A stretch of DNA of 64,000 bases from Subtercola endophyticus (GTDB lineage: Bacteria > Actinomycetota > Actinomycetes > Actinomycetales > Microbacteriaceae): NCBI RefSeq assembly GCF_021044565.1, contig NZ_CP087997.1:1364001-1428000 (forward strand), written 5' to 3'. The notes under the pieces are model-generated. The model worked only from the letters and a program-made list of their open reading frames with translations, ran no database searches and had not been told where the DNA came from. Below, piece by piece: positions 42,671 to 52,700 of the stretch. The stretch's first letter is position 1. Each line of letters starts with the position of its first letter. Position numbers and translations under genes: made by a program.

Positions 42671-45647
42671 GCAACGCCGGCCCGACGCTCAGCAGTCCAC
42701 TGCTCAGCAGTCCGTCGCTCAGCAGTCTGTCGCCGACGGGCGCTTCCTCGTACGTCTCGAACGCCTCGAGAGGCGGGCACGAACAGGCCAGATTGCGGTC
42801 GCCGTAGGCCTCGTCGATGCGGCGCACCGGTGACCAGAACTTGTCGCCCTCGAGCGACGCGACCGGATACGCGGCGGTACGCCTGCTGTACGGGTGGTCC
42901 CAGATCGGCGCCGTCACACTCGCCACGGTATGCGGGGCATTCACGATCGGATTGTCGTCGGCCGGCCAGACGCCGAGGGCCACCTCGTCGGCTTCGGCTT
43001 TGATCATGATCATCGCCTCGATGAACCTGTCGAGCTCGTCGAGGTCTTCACTCTCGGTGGGTTCGACCATGAGCGTGCCGACCACGGGAAAGTTGACGGT
43101 GGGTGCGTGAAAGCCGTAGTCGATGAGGCGCTTCGCGACGTCGATCGAAGTGATTCCGGATGCCCGATGAAGCGGTCGCAGGTCGAAGATGCACTCGTGC
43201 GCGACCAAGCCCTGCTCCCCTGTGTACAGAACGGGAAACACACCGCTGAGCCGCTCTGCGATGTAGTTCGCCGCCAGTACAGCGGATCCGCTCGCCCGTC
43301 GCACGCCGGCGAGGCCCATCATTCGTAGATACGCCCAACTGATCGGCAGAATGCTGGCACCGCCGAACGGTGCCGCCGACACCGCGCGCCCGCTGTGCAC
43401 ATAGTTCGCACCCGACGCCCCGGAGTGATCGAGCTCAGGAGCGAACGGATGCCCGGGCAAGAACCGTGCCAGGTGCGCCTTCGCCGCAACCGGCCCGACA
43501 CCCTGCCCGCCTCCGCCGTGCGGAATCGCGAAGGTCTTGTGCAGGTTCAGATGCGAAACGTCTCCGCCGATGTCGCCGAATCTGACGTACCCGAGGGCCG
43601 CGTTGAGATTCGCGCCGTCGATGTACACCTGCGCGCCCGCGGCGTGCGCGAGATCGCAGAGATCGGTGACGTGATCTTCGAAGACGCCGTGTGTCGAGGG
43701 GTAGGTGATCATCAGCGCCGCCATCCGGTCGGCGTGATCGGCGATTTTCTGCCGTGCGTCGGCGAGGTCGACATTGCCGAGTTCGTCGCAGTCGACGAGC
43801 ACAACCCGCATTCCGGCCAGAACGGCCGAAGCCGCGTTCGTGCCGTGCGCGCTCGACGGAATAAGACACTCATCACGCCGCCCCTCGCCACGCTGCAGGT
43901 GATATGAACGGATGGCCAGCAGCCCGGCGAGCTCACCCTGACTGCCGGCATTCGGTTGCAGCGAAACCGAGTCGTACCCCGTGAGCTCTGCAAGCCAGAC
44001 CTCGAGCTGATCGATCAGTTGCAGGTAGCCCTGCACATCTTCGGCGGGCGCGAAGGGGTGGATGCCCGCAAAGCCCGGCAGGCTCGCTGCCTCCATCGAC
44101 ACCGCGCTGCTGAGCTTCATGGTGCACGAGCCGAGCGGAATCATTCCGTTGTCGAGCGCGTAGTCCTTGGCACCGAGGCGGCGGATGTAGCGCAGCAGAG
44201 CCGTCTCTGAACGGTAGCGACGAAACACCGGGTGCTCGAGAAAAGCACTCGTTCGTTCGAGCGAGCTCGGGATGCTCGGCCCCGGCCGCGCGGAGCGCTC
44301 CCCCACGGTCGACACCGACGCGAGAGCACTCATCACCGCAGCGAGGTCTTCGCCGTCGGTGGTCTCGTCGACAGAGAACCCGAGGGTGTCGTCGTCGACC
44401 ACGCGCACGAGATAACCCTGGCCATGGAGCTCGTTGGCGAGCTGTACGGCCCGCTTCGGCACGCTGACCTGAATCGTGTCGAAGAAGTCGTCGTACAGCA
44501 CTCGAAGCCCTCCGCTGTTAAGCGTCGCCGCCAGCAAGCGGGCAGCTCGATTCACCTCCGTCGCGATGCGGCGCAGCCCCTCTGGGCCGTGGTAAACCGC
44601 ATACATCGACGCCAGCACGGCGGGCAGCACCGCCGAGGTGCAGATGTTCGAGGTCGCCTTCTCACGGCGGATGTGCTGCTCGCGCGTCTGCAGGGCGAGC
44701 CGGTAGGCCACGGCTCCGTCGGCGTCTCGACTGACTCCGACGAGTCGCCCGGGGAGTTGCCGCTCAAGACCGGCCCGCACGGCGAGAAAGCCGGCGTGCG
44801 GGCCCCCGTAGCCGAGCGGCAGGCCGAAACGCTGGGCGGAGCCCACGGCCACGTCGGCCCCGAGCTCACCGGGCGGCGTGAGCAGCGTCATCGCCAGGAG
44901 ATCGGCCGCGACCGCGACACGAGCTCCCCTCAGATGGGCCGTCGCGATCAGGGCGGCCGGATTCCAGATGCGCCCGGATGCGCCCGGGTACTGCACGATC
45001 ACTCCGAAGGCGGGCGGCAGCTCGGCGGTGCTCGCCGAGGCGAGATCGATTTCGACAAGAGTGATGCCCAGGGCATCCGCTCGCGCCGCGAGAACCGACT
45101 TGGTCTGCGGAAAGAGATCGGCGTCGACCACGAAGACACTCGATGAATTCGAACTGGCGCGTCGCAGCAACAGCATCGCCTCCGCAGCGGCAGTGCTCTC
45201 GTCGAGCATCGACGCATTGGCCGTGTCGAGCCCGGTCAGTTCGGCCACCATCGTCTGAAAGTTCAGCAGAGCTTCAAGCCTCCCCTGCGCGATTTCGGGC
45301 TGGTACGGCGTATATGCCGTGTACCAGTGGGGGTTCTCGAAGATGGTGCGGCGGATGACGGCGGGCATCGCGGTGTCGTAGAAGCCGAGACCGATCATCG
45401 ACCGGTTGACGACGTTGCGAGACGCAAGCTCACGCAACTCGGCCGCAACACGCACTTCGCTCAGAGTTTCGGCAAGAGTCGAGGGCGACAGACCACGCCC
45501 GGCGCGAACGGATCTGCCGCGAACAGATGCGGGAATGGCCGCGGTCACCAGCTCGTCGAGACTGTTGTGACCGAGAACCTCGAGCATCGCGAGCTGAGCC
45601 GCTTCGTCGGTGCCGATGTGACGGTCGGCGAATCGTTGGTTGTGCAT
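42621..45647 (-). CDS. gcvP: glycine dehydrogenase (decarboxylating), P protein
   Basis: This 1008-residue full-length homodimer-type P protein has two halves. The pyridoxal phosphate Lys is Lys704 in [14 protein letters not shown], and the N-terminal half shows [16 protein letters not shown]. It decarboxylates glycine and transfers the aminomethyl group to GcvH lipoate. The start [15 protein letters not shown] is canonical, with GAAGGGGG before it. gcvT and gcvH are not adjacent. The last about 30 residues contain three in-frame 15-bp repeats and run into the convergent Ddn-like gene, so the native stop may have been lost. Confidence 0.95.
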   Translation of the reverse strand: MHNQRFADRHIGTDEAAQLAMLEVLGHNSLDELVTAAIPASVRGRSVRAGRGLSPSTLAETLSEVRVAAELRELASRNVVNRSMIGLGFYDTAMPAVIRRTIFENPHWYTAYTPYQPEIAQGRLEALLNFQTMVAELTGLDTANASMLDESTAAAEAMLLLRRASSNSSSVFVVDADLFPQTKSVLAARADALGITLVEIDLASASTAELPPAFGVIVQYPGASGRIWNPAALIATAHLRGARVAVAADLLAMTLLTPPGELGADVAVGSAQRFGLPLGYGGPHAGFLAVRAGLERQLPGRLVGVSRDADGAVAYRLALQTREQHIRREKATSNICTSAVLPAVLASMYAVYHGPEGLRRIATEVNRAARLLAATLNSGGLRVLYDDFFDTIQVSVPKRAVQLANELHGQGYLVRVVDDDTLGFSVDETTDGEDLAAVMSALASVSTVGERSARPGPSIPSSLERTSAFLEHPVFRRYRSETALLRYIRRLGAKDYALDNGMIPLGSCTMKLSSAVSMEAASLPGFAGIHPFAPAEDVQGYLQLIDQLEVWLAELTGYDSVSLQPNAGSQGELAGLLAIRSYHLQRGEGRRDECLIPSSAHGTNAASAVLAGMRVVLVDCDELGNVDLADARQKIADHADRMAALMITYPSTHGVFEDHVTDLCDLAHAAGAQVYIDGANLNAALGYVRFGDIGGDVSHLNLHKTFAIPHGGGGQGVGPVAAKAHLARFLPGHPFAPELDHSGASGANYVHSGRAVSAAPFGGASILPISWAYLRMMGLAGVRRASGSAVLAANYIAERLSGVFPVLYTGEQGLVAHECIFDLRPLHRASGITSIDVAKRLIDYGFHAPTVNFPVVGTLMVEPTESEDLDELDRFIEAMIMIKAEADEVALGVWPADDNPIVNAPHTVASVTAPIWDHPYSRRTAAYPVASLEGDKFWSPVRRIDEAYGDRNLACSCPPLEAFETYEEAPVGDRLLSDGLLSSGLLSVGPALPSAVRALRQESVDLPL
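42687..42731. repeat. three tandem 15-bp repeats in the gcvP 3' end
   Basis: GCTCAGCAGTCCACT (42687-42701), GCTCAGCAGTCCGTC (42702-42716) and GCTCAGCAGTCTGTC (42717-42731) follow one another. Read on the minus strand they encode a repeated five-residue unit ([17 protein letters not shown]-like) in the GcvP tail. Confidence 0.85.
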
Positions 45648-45781
45648 TGTTCTGCCCCCTTCGCAGTGCGCCGTTCATCCCGTTTGAGATTTTAGAGAAT
45701 ACCTCACAAACGAGATTTATTCAGATAATATCCCGGCGAATCAAACAACCGACCCCTCCCAGAACAGGGCACATTCTGCGG

Positions 45782-45799
45782 AGTGCCTATTTAGGCACT
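45782..45799 (+). promoter_or_regulatory. perfect palindrome in the gcvP/SDR divergent gap
   Basis: AGTGCCTA (45782-45789) and TAGGCACT (45792-45799) are exact reverse complements with TT between. CATAAT follows at 45805-45810 as a possible -10 for the SDR gene, which would put the palindrome between -35 and -10. It looks like an operator, but no regulator gene is adjacent. Confidence 0.55.
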
Positions 45800-45865
45800 T
45801 GGTGTCATAATCGAGAAGGCGGTGGAACGAACCGCCGCCGAAGGTTGAGATCAAAGGAGATTCTC

Positions 45866-46681
45866 GTGACAGGTCGACTCGAAGGTAAGGTCGCTTTCAT
45901 CACCGGCGCAGCGCGCGGACAAGGCAGGGCACACGCGGTCAAGCTCGCGAAAGAGGGCGCAGACATTATTGCGATCGACCTCGCCGGCGAGATTCCTCTT
46001 GTGCCCTACGACTCGTCATCGCTCGACGACCTTGCGGAGACCGTTCGGCTGGTCGAGGCCGAAGACCGCCGCATTCTGTTCCGCCAGGGCGACACCCGCG
46101 ACCTCGAAGGAATGCGGGCGCTCGTCGACGAGGGAGTGGCCGAATTCGGCAAGCTCGACATCGTCGTCGCCAACGCCGGAATCTGTATTCCTGCAACCTG
46201 GGACGAGACGACACCCGAGATCTTTCAGACCACTATGGATATCAACGTGGTCGGGGTCTGGAATACCGTCATGGTCGGCGCTCCTCACCTGGTGACGAAC
46301 GGCGGCGGCTCGATCATCCTCACTAGTTCGTACGCCGGCAAGAAGATGCAGCCCTTCATGGTGCACTACACCGCAAGCAAGCACGCCGTGACGGGAATGA
46401 CGCGAGCGTTCGCCGCCGAACTGGGCAAACACAGCATCCGGGTCAACAGCGTGCACCCCGGCGCCGTGAATACGCCCATGGGCTCAGGCGACATGATCGC
46501 CGCCATCACTCACACGAACGAAAGCAACCCGCCCCTCGCAGCGATGGGAACCCCGTTTCTGCCCGTGTGGGCGGCAGAGGCCGAAGACATCGCGAACGCC
46601 GTTGCTTTTCTCGCATCTGACGATGCGCGCCTCATCACCGCGGAGCACCTCAGCATCGACGCCGGCGCGCAATATTTCTGA
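45866..46681 (+). CDS. mycofactocin-type SDR family oxidoreductase
   Basis: From the GTG at 45866 (AAAGGAG upstream) this is a 271-residue SDR with ITGAARGQGRAHAVKLAKEG (about 11-30), the hallmark of the mycofactocin-coupled subfamily. It also shows VANAGI, catalytic Ser in ILTSSYAG, YTASK and NTPM. Members keep a non-exchangeable NAD and oxidise alcohols, passing electrons to mycofactocin. No mycofactocin genes lie in the window. The frame is open further upstream into gcvP, but those codons are not SDR-like. Confidence 0.9.
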   Translation: MTGRLEGKVAFITGAARGQGRAHAVKLAKEGADIIAIDLAGEIPLVPYDSSSLDDLAETVRLVEAEDRRILFRQGDTRDLEGMRALVDEGVAEFGKLDIVVANAGICIPATWDETTPEIFQTTMDINVVGVWNTVMVGAPHLVTNGGGSIILTSSYAGKKMQPFMVHYTASKHAVTGMTRAFAAELGKHSIRVNSVHPGAVNTPMGSGDMIAAITHTNESNPPLAAMGTPFLPVWAAEAEDIANAVAFLASDDARLITAEHLSIDAGAQYF

Positions 46682-46722
46682 TCATTACTCATTAATTCTT
46701 GCTCGCGGTGCCCTGCAGCGCG

Positions 46723-47689
46723 ATGGCTCAGGGAGTCGTGTCGCAGGGTAACGGACGACTCGTCGAGACGTCGCTGCTGAGTTCGGGCTCGTCGCGCTGA
46801 AGGTCGGACCGAACAGCATTCCCATGTTCGACAGCTCCGGGCTCATCCAGCTCGGGGCTGTCGGCAGTACAGCACGGCGATGCTGACCGGCGGCACCGAC
46901 CTGGTGAACCTCGACGCCACCATCGGAACACTCGCCGCCTCGGCACACGAGAGCGTCGGTGGCGCCCAGTCCGGGCAGTATCGGCTGGCTGAGGTGAGCA
47001 TGAACGTCGGCGGCACGCTGGTCTCGGTGCCGACGGAGGCGCTTCGGCCGGTGCTTGCCACTCTGATCGCCGCACTGAACACGGCAGGAGTGACCGGCGT
47101 GACCAATCCGTTCACCGCCGGCGGAACGATCACGCTGACGCTCGCCGATCTGCAGGCGGCGGGGCTGGGGGCCGATCTCAACAATCTGGCACCGGATACG
47201 AACGTGCTCGACTACGTACCGCTCGCCGTCGTCAACAAGATCACGGCGCTCACCAACGGCGTGATGACCAAAGCCCAGCAGGCGCTCTCCGGCCTGACCG
47301 GAGCGGCCCGGGTCGCGGTGCAGCTCGCCCTCTTCTCGGCGAACGGGATTGTCACTCCTCTGCTGACCGCCTTGACGACCTCGCTCCTGGTTCCGTTGCG
47401 CACGGCCATCGACGCCGTCGCTCAGCTCGATGTGAATCACCGATCGAGTGTCGCGGGCACCCTCACCGAGACCGCATTGCATATCGGGCTCGGTAGTGCC
47501 GGCGCCCTCGCGACGGTCGACCTGGCCAGCGCTGCTGTCGGGCCGAATGGCGGGCCCGTCGTCGCTCCGCCCACCACTGTGCCGACCCCGAACCCGACCC
47601 CGACGTCCAGTACCACGCCGGCGTCAACGAAAACGCCTTCGACCGGTGGGGGCACCTCGTCGGAGACGCTGCCGCGGGTCGACGGCTGA
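46723..47689 (+). pseudogene. choice-of-anchor G-like surface protein, frameshifted and truncated
   Basis: The first piece (MAQGVVSQGNGRLVETSLLS, from 46723) stops at a TGA. A second in another frame reads VALKVGPNSIPMFDSSGLIQ. The third, from 46880, is a long open stretch with LTGGTDLVNLDATIGTLAAS and ADLQAAGLGADLNNLAPDTN, then a Thr/Pro linker ending ETLPRVDG. The sortase-type LPxTG and membrane anchor expected after the linker are missing, as is a signal peptide. It is a decayed cell-surface protein. No local neighbour suggests a partner. Confidence 0.7.
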
Positions 47690-47728
47690 TACCCGCGTCT
47701 CGCTGGAGAGCGTCTTTCTGAGAGTTCA

Positions 47729-47761
47729 CGGTGCCCTCGCTGCATGGCAGCGGGGGCACCG
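47729..47761 (+). terminator. 15-bp stem, ATG-loop hairpin after the surface-protein relic
   Basis: 47729-47743 pairs with 47747-47761 at every position (one G-T pair), with only ATG in the loop: CGGTGCCCTCGCTGC against GCAGCGGGGGCACCG. A TTGTCTGTTTC follows. It is 40 nt after the last stop and is a strong terminator candidate. Confidence 0.7.
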
Positions 47762-47882
47762 CTTGTCTGTTTCGACACGCTCAGGTGCCATGTCGAACGG
47801 CCGACCGCTGTCGGGCGTACTCTGGCGAAGAACAGGTTGGTTCGGCATCACCAGAGGGTGGGGAAAATTGCCTCAAGAAAAC

Positions 47883-48086
47883 ATGGCAGCCAGCGTATTC
47901 GCCGCGATAACGAGCAGCCTCGAGACACTGCAGAACTACGGCCCCGAACGCATCGTCATGACCTCCGATGGGTACAACCGCGAATGGCGCGACGCTCAGG
48001 TCGCCTACGACGTCGCCACGAAGGCTCTCGAATGGGCCCGCGACGCGGTGATGTGGATGACCATTCCCGAGTTGCCCGGCGACTGA
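47883..48086 (+). CDS. hypothetical protein, about 67 residues
   Basis: Read from the ATG at 47883 (a TTG at 47868 is possible) it encodes a soluble helical protein with SLETLQNYGPERIVMTSDGY and YDVATKALEWARDAV. It lies between the hairpin at 47729 and the convergent alkA-like gene, and a GAGGGTGGGG stretch precedes it. The composition looks protein-like, but I do not recognise a family. Confidence 0.5.
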   Translation: MAASVFAAITSSLETLQNYGPERIVMTSDGYNREWRDAQVAYDVATKALEWARDAVMWMTIPELPGD

Positions 48087-48103
48087 ACGACTGCCCCCGC
48101 CGC

Positions 48104-48973
48104 CTACCCGCCGATCTCGTGCGTGCGGTACTCGCGAAGCACCCGCAGGTGCACGGCCGCCCACGAACGAAAAGGACGCCAGCCGTCGCTGATCGCGACG
48201 ATATCGTGGTCGGCACCGTATCGTTCGGTGATCTCGGCGTTCAGTCGTGCCTCATTCGTCGGCAGCGCGTCTGGCGCGTTTGCCCCGCGAATGACCACGA
48301 GTTCTGCGGCGAACGGCCCGAGCCCCTTCACTTCTTGCACACGAGCGATGGCCTCGGCAGGGTCGAGCGCGCGAAGCGACGCGCCGTCGAGCAGGCCCGA
48401 GAGCGCCGCCTCGGCGACCGCACGAAGGTATTCCGGCTTGCGACCCGGCAGATCGAGCTCTGCTGAGAGCAGGGCCTCTGGCGAAGCAAACGCTCCCTGC
48501 TCGCCGTAACGCTCAGTCAGCTCGGTGCGAAGTCGCGCTGCCTGAGTAATGCGAATGCGCTGCGACAGCACCGCCCAGGCCGCCGCCTCATAGGGTGAAT
48601 GAAAACCACACGGGCGCAACCCGGGCACCTGCTTCTGGGCGTCGGCGATGACCGGGTCGCGCCTGCCGACATCGAGCCAGCCCCGGGCGTCGATGTCGAG
48701 GGAGAGAAAACGCGCCACTTGATCGACGGCGGCATCGAGGTCTCCGGCGCCGCGCACCTCGATGTGCGCCGAGTTCTCGTTCTGCGTCACCGTCGTGGTC
48801 ACGGGCATCCAGTCGGCCTCGCCGACGAACACCGAACGAATCTCTCTGTCGACGCCGGCGTCGGGAAGCGCTGCCGGAGCAAAGCCCTCCCAGAACGCCT
48901 TACTCGTCGAAAGCGACCACGGGCCGCGCACTTCGAGGTCTACTTCACGTCGTCGGTCGTTCGCTGTGGTCAT
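48104..48973 (-). CDS. AlkA-like DNA-3-methyladenine glycosylase (HhH-GPD fold)
   Basis: This 289-residue protein has an N-terminal AlkA-like beta domain and the helix-hairpin-helix EVKGLGPFAAELVVIRG (about 213-229). In E. coli AlkA the catalytic Asp follows in a LPDDYL stretch. Here the matching place reads ALPTNEARLN, so the Asp seems replaced by Asn or Glu. It may belong to a subfamily with a different active site or be a damage-binding protein. The start has an in-frame ATG at 48973. Confidence 0.82.
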   Translation of the reverse strand: MTTANDRRREVDLEVRGPWSLSTSKAFWEGFAPAALPDAGVDREIRSVFVGEADWMPVTTTVTQNENSAHIEVRGAGDLDAAVDQVARFLSLDIDARGWLDVGRRDPVIADAQKQVPGLRPCGFHSPYEAAAWAVLSQRIRITQAARLRTELTERYGEQGAFASPEALLSAELDLPGRKPEYLRAVAEAALSGLLDGASLRALDPAEAIARVQEVKGLGPFAAELVVIRGANAPDALPTNEARLNAEITERYGADHDIVAISDGWRPFRSWAAVHLRVLREYRTHEIGG

Positions 48974-48982
48974 GCAATGACG

Positions 48983-49747
48983 TTAGCGCCCACTGCCGAC
49001 ATCGACTGCTGCCGTCGGCTGCAACAACTCGTCGAACAGGGCGATGGTCACGATGGCCGAGCGATCGGCCGCGTCGTCGACGTGACTCACGAAGTCAGAG
49101 CCGGCGACGGGCCCGCAGAGGTCGGAGATACCTCGCACCGAGAGAAAGGGGCGCCCGTACACGTGACAGGTCTGAGCGATGGCGACCGACTCCATATCGG
49201 TGGCGAGGGCACCGGGAAACTGCCCGATGATCTCGGCAGCGCGCTCAGCAGTGACGAACGAGTAGCTGGAGACGACCAGACCGACATGCACGCTCGCGCT
49301 GACGTCGGCTACCCGCAGCACCGCGCGATCCGCGGCCTCACGGTGCGCCGCGAGCGCGCTGTACCGGGCGGGCATCTTCGGCACCTGGCCGAGTTCGTAC
49401 CCGAAGACACGTGCGTCGGCATCGACATTCACGTAGTCGCTGCCCACAACGACGTCGCCCACCCGAACGGCGGGCCCCACTCCCCCGGCCGTTCCGGCGC
49501 TGATGACGAGCGGTTCGACGCCGTCGCTCTGTGTCGCCAGAATGGCCGATGTCGCTGCCCCCGCCGCGTTCACCAGCCCGATTCCGCTGCGCACGACGAG
49601 CATCGGATGCCCGGCGAGCGTGACCCGTCGGTACACTGCATGGCCCACCCGCGTGGCCTCGCCGACCTCCGTCGCCCGATCGAGAAAAGGCTGCGCCTCG
49701 TCGTCCATGGCCGTGATGATGATGGCGTCGACCTGCATAGTGCTCAA
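48983..49747 (-). CDS. mtnN: 5'-methylthioadenosine/S-adenosylhomocysteine nucleosidase
   Basis: This 254-residue nucleoside phosphorylase-fold protein has ISAGTAGGVGPAVRVGDVVV, the substrate-binding ATDMESVAIAQ (with the Glu that binds ribose) and RGISDLCG (catalytic Asp). It hydrolyses MTA and SAH, freeing adenine. The gene lies 2 nt after the AI-2E transporter gene on the same strand. That is a suggestive pairing because MTAN also leads to AI-2 in luxS-bearing species, but no luxS is seen. Confidence 0.88.
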   Translation of the reverse strand: MSTMQVDAIIITAMDDEAQPFLDRATEVGEATRVGHAVYRRVTLAGHPMLVVRSGIGLVNAAGAATSAILATQSDGVEPLVISAGTAGGVGPAVRVGDVVVGSDYVNVDADARVFGYELGQVPKMPARYSALAAHREAADRAVLRVADVSASVHVGLVVSSYSFVTAERAAEIIGQFPGALATDMESVAIAQTCHVYGRPFLSVRGISDLCGPVAGSDFVSHVDDAADRSAIVTIALFDELLQPTAAVDVGSGR

Positions 49748-49749
49748 CT

Positions 49750-50976
49750 CTACGAGGCTGCGCCGCCCGAAGACGTGGCCTCACCTGACTTCGCAGCAAC
49801 CTTCTCGGCTCGCCTCACTTTGCGTGCCGCCTTACTTGCGGCATCGTCTGCGCGCATCAGCGCCCTCGTCTCGGCGGTCGGCCCGAGCGCCGGCCGAGTC
49901 CAGCGCGACGCCGGGTCGGAGTCGACGAGCAGCGTCTTGCCGAGCAGCGTGAGCGGAATCGCCAGAATGGCGCCGATCGGGCCGATGATCACGGCCCAGA
50001 ACAACACGGAGAAGAAGGTCAGCGTCTGACTCAGTGACACGGCGCTGCCGACGACCCGCGGCTGAATGATCGACTGCACGACGGCGTTGATGATGCCGTA
50101 CACGACGATCACCGCAATCACCATGCCCCAGCCGCCCACGAGATACCCGAACACGATCGGCGGAATCAGTGCGAAGAAGTATCCGACGTTCGGAATGAAA
50201 CTGCACAGAAACACCAGAATGCCCCAGAGCAACGCCGACGGCACACCCATGATCCACAGCGCCAGCGCGCTCAGCACGCCTTGTGTCACGCCCAGCACGG
50301 TCGTGACCACCATGTAACGACGCACGTTCGAGGCGTATTCGCCGAGCGCGGTCACGAAGTGCGGCTGTCGCTCCGAGAGCTGTTTGAGAATCGTCGGCAC
50401 ATAGACCGCGTCGGCCGACATCAGAATCATGAACGTCAGCACGATGACAAGCGACGTCGTGATGCTGAACACGCTGCCGAGGATGCCCTGCGCCGCAGCC
50501 ACGATGGTGCCCGGGTTGATGCTGCTGGTGATCTGACTGATCTGCGCCGGATCGATGCCGATACTGGCCAGCCAGGTCGTGATACTCGCGCCCGCGGCAG
50601 TGAGTTGGTCGGAATACTGAGGCAGCATCGACGCGAACTGGGCGAACGCGATGACCAGCGTGTAGGTGAAACCGGCCAGTAGCCCGAACACGACGAGAAT
50701 GACCGACCCTGTGGCGATTCCGTGCGGCACACCGCGCTTCTCCAGCATCGTACGCACCGGGTGCGCGCAGATCGTCAGGATGAGAGTGAGCAGGGTGGGC
50801 GCCAAGATGCCGCGAATGCCACTCAGACCGATCGCGGTGACGGTGGCCGCAGCGAGGCCGACAAGGATGACCGTTCCTCGCGGGTAGCGGCCGCTCACTG
50901 CTGCGATGCCGTTCGTGATGCCGGTGCGTGCACTCCCGGGCTCGGCCGCATCGACGTCGTCGACCGTGTCAGTCAT
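49750..50976 (-). CDS. AI-2E family transporter
   Basis: This 408-residue protein has about eight membrane helices and the family segments GVLSALALWIMGVPSALLWG (helix region) and FIPNVGYFFALIPPIV. The C-terminus is basic and Ala/Lys-rich. Members include the AI-2 exporter TqsA and Na+/H+ antiporters, so the substrate is open. It precedes the MTA/SAH nucleosidase by 2 nt in an operon. Confidence 0.88.
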   Translation of the reverse strand: MTDTVDDVDAAEPGSARTGITNGIAAVSGRYPRGTVILVGLAAATVTAIGLSGIRGILAPTLLTLILTICAHPVRTMLEKRGVPHGIATGSVILVVFGLLAGFTYTLVIAFAQFASMLPQYSDQLTAAGASITTWLASIGIDPAQISQITSSINPGTIVAAAQGILGSVFSITTSLVIVLTFMILMSADAVYVPTILKQLSERQPHFVTALGEYASNVRRYMVVTTVLGVTQGVLSALALWIMGVPSALLWGILVFLCSFIPNVGYFFALIPPIVFGYLVGGWGMVIAVIVVYGIINAVVQSIIQPRVVGSAVSLSQTLTFFSVLFWAVIIGPIGAILAIPLTLLGKTLLVDSDPASRWTRPALGPTAETRALMRADDAASKAARKVRRAEKVAAKSGEATSSGGAAS

Positions 50977-51172
50977 TCGAAAGTCCCCTCACAGTCCGAT
51001 TCTCGAACACAGAGACTGTACCGGACTCGACAACGCTCCCGGGCACTGGCCGCGCGTCGACGAGGCTTTGTCTCCCACCTTCCGGATGAGAAACGTCGCG
51101 CGGTGCCGACATCGTCTGTTGGCAAGCCGGGCCCGATGCCATACTCGACTCACCTACAGAAGGCGGGTTCGC

Positions 51173-52645
51173 GTGAATTCTCAGCAGATCACCCTGCTCG
51201 TATCGATTCTCTTCTTCGTCGTCGACCTCGCCGTGAAGATAGCCGCGCTCATCATCATTCCGCGCGACCGTAAACCGACCGCGGCGATGGCCTGGTTGCT
51301 CGCCATCTTCTTCATTCCGTACCTCGGCATACTGTTCTTTCTGATCTTGGGCAGTTCGAAACTGCCGAGGAAGCGCCGCGACAAGCAGGTGAAGATCAAC
51401 GAGATGATCGCCGCCGGGGTGCCCGACGTCGAGTTGGTCTCCGACCGCTCGACGTGGCCGCAGTGGCTCGAGAACGTCACGCTCATGAATCAGAATCTGG
51501 GAGCCGTACCGATCGTCGGCGGAAACACGGCCCGTCTCATCGACGACTACAACGGCGGTATCGTCACGATGGCGGCCGAGATCGACACCGCGACGACGTT
51601 CGTGCACGTCGAGTACTTCATCGTCGCGTTCGACTCGGTCACGAAACCGTTCTTCACCGCGATGGAGAACGCGGTGAAACGCGGAGTAAAAGTTCGCCTG
51701 CTGGCCGACCACATCTCGTCGAAGAAAGTTCCGAAGAGCACCGAGACGTTCGCCGAGCTCGATCGCATCGGTGTCGAGTGGAGCTGGATGCTCCCCGTCA
51801 TGCCGTTCAAGGGCAAGTACCAGCGCCCCGATCTGCGTAATCACCGCAAACTGGTGGTGGTGGATGGCCGGGTCGCCTTCATGGGTTCGCAGAACCTCAT
51901 CGACCGCAGCTACAACTCCCCCAAGAACATCAAGCGCGGCCTGCAGTGGCAGGAATTGATCACCCGCGTCACGGGGCCGGTCGTTTCGGGCATCAACGCG
52001 ATCTTCTTGAGCGACTGGTACATGGAGACCGACGAGGTCATCGAGAACGAGCGCGTCAGAGTCACGGAGGTCGCGGCATCCTCGGGCCCCGACGCCCTGG
52101 ACTGCCAGGTGGTTCCGAGCGGACCGGGCTTCGAGGGTGAGAACAACCTGCAGCTCTTCTTGGCGCTGCTGTATTCGGCGCAGAAGAAGGTCATCATCAC
52201 GAGCCCGTACTTCGTGCCCAACGAGTCGATGCTCGACGCGATCATCGCGGCGTGCAAGCGTGGTCTCGAGGTGCAGCTGTTCGTGTCGGCGATCGGCGAT
52301 CAGGTTCCCGTGTTCCACGCGCAGCGTTCGTACTACCGGCCACTGCTCGAGGCAGGGGTGCAGATCTGGCGCTACCCGGCCCCGTACATTCTGCACGCGA
52401 AGCACCTGTCGATCGACGACGACATCGCGGTGATCGGTTCGAGCAACATGGACATCAGGTCGTTCCTTCTCGACCTGGAGATCTCGCTGTTGGTGCACGG
52501 AAAGACATTCGTCGATGAAATGCGCGCTGTCGAAGCGCACTATCGTGAGATCGGTAGTCTGTTGACACTCGATGAGTGGAACAGAGAACCGCTGAAGTCG
52601 ACCGCGCTCGACGGATTGGCCCGACTGACCTCGGCCCTGGAGTAA
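51173..52645 (+). CDS. cls: cardiolipin synthase (PLD type), copy 1
   Basis: From the GTG at 51173 this is a 490-residue protein with two N-terminal membrane helices (about 5-55) and two HKD motifs: NHRKLVVVDGRVAFMGSQN and HAKHLSIDDDIAVIGSSN. These phospholipase D-type enzymes make cardiolipin from phosphatidylglycerol. It is a paralogue of 53627-55099 and of the same length. The region upstream is open but not protein-like. Confidence 0.92.
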   Translation: MNSQQITLLVSILFFVVDLAVKIAALIIIPRDRKPTAAMAWLLAIFFIPYLGILFFLILGSSKLPRKRRDKQVKINEMIAAGVPDVELVSDRSTWPQWLENVTLMNQNLGAVPIVGGNTARLIDDYNGGIVTMAAEIDTATTFVHVEYFIVAFDSVTKPFFTAMENAVKRGVKVRLLADHISSKKVPKSTETFAELDRIGVEWSWMLPVMPFKGKYQRPDLRNHRKLVVVDGRVAFMGSQNLIDRSYNSPKNIKRGLQWQELITRVTGPVVSGINAIFLSDWYMETDEVIENERVRVTEVAASSGPDALDCQVVPSGPGFEGENNLQLFLALLYSAQKKVIITSPYFVPNESMLDAIIAACKRGLEVQLFVSAIGDQVPVFHAQRSYYRPLLEAGVQIWRYPAPYILHAKHLSIDDDIAVIGSSNMDIRSFLLDLEISLLVHGKTFVDEMRAVEAHYREIGSLLTLDEWNREPLKSTALDGLARLTSALE

Positions 52646-52700
52646 GACTCGGCGGCGCAGCACCCACGAACCGCTTTCGTCACAAAGGGGAACCCGCCGC

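Noticed and set aside
45648..45865. Glycine riboswitch before gcvP
   Set aside because: I looked for the paired glycine-aptamer pattern on the minus strand and saw only short palindromes; the gap is also shared with a divergent promoter.
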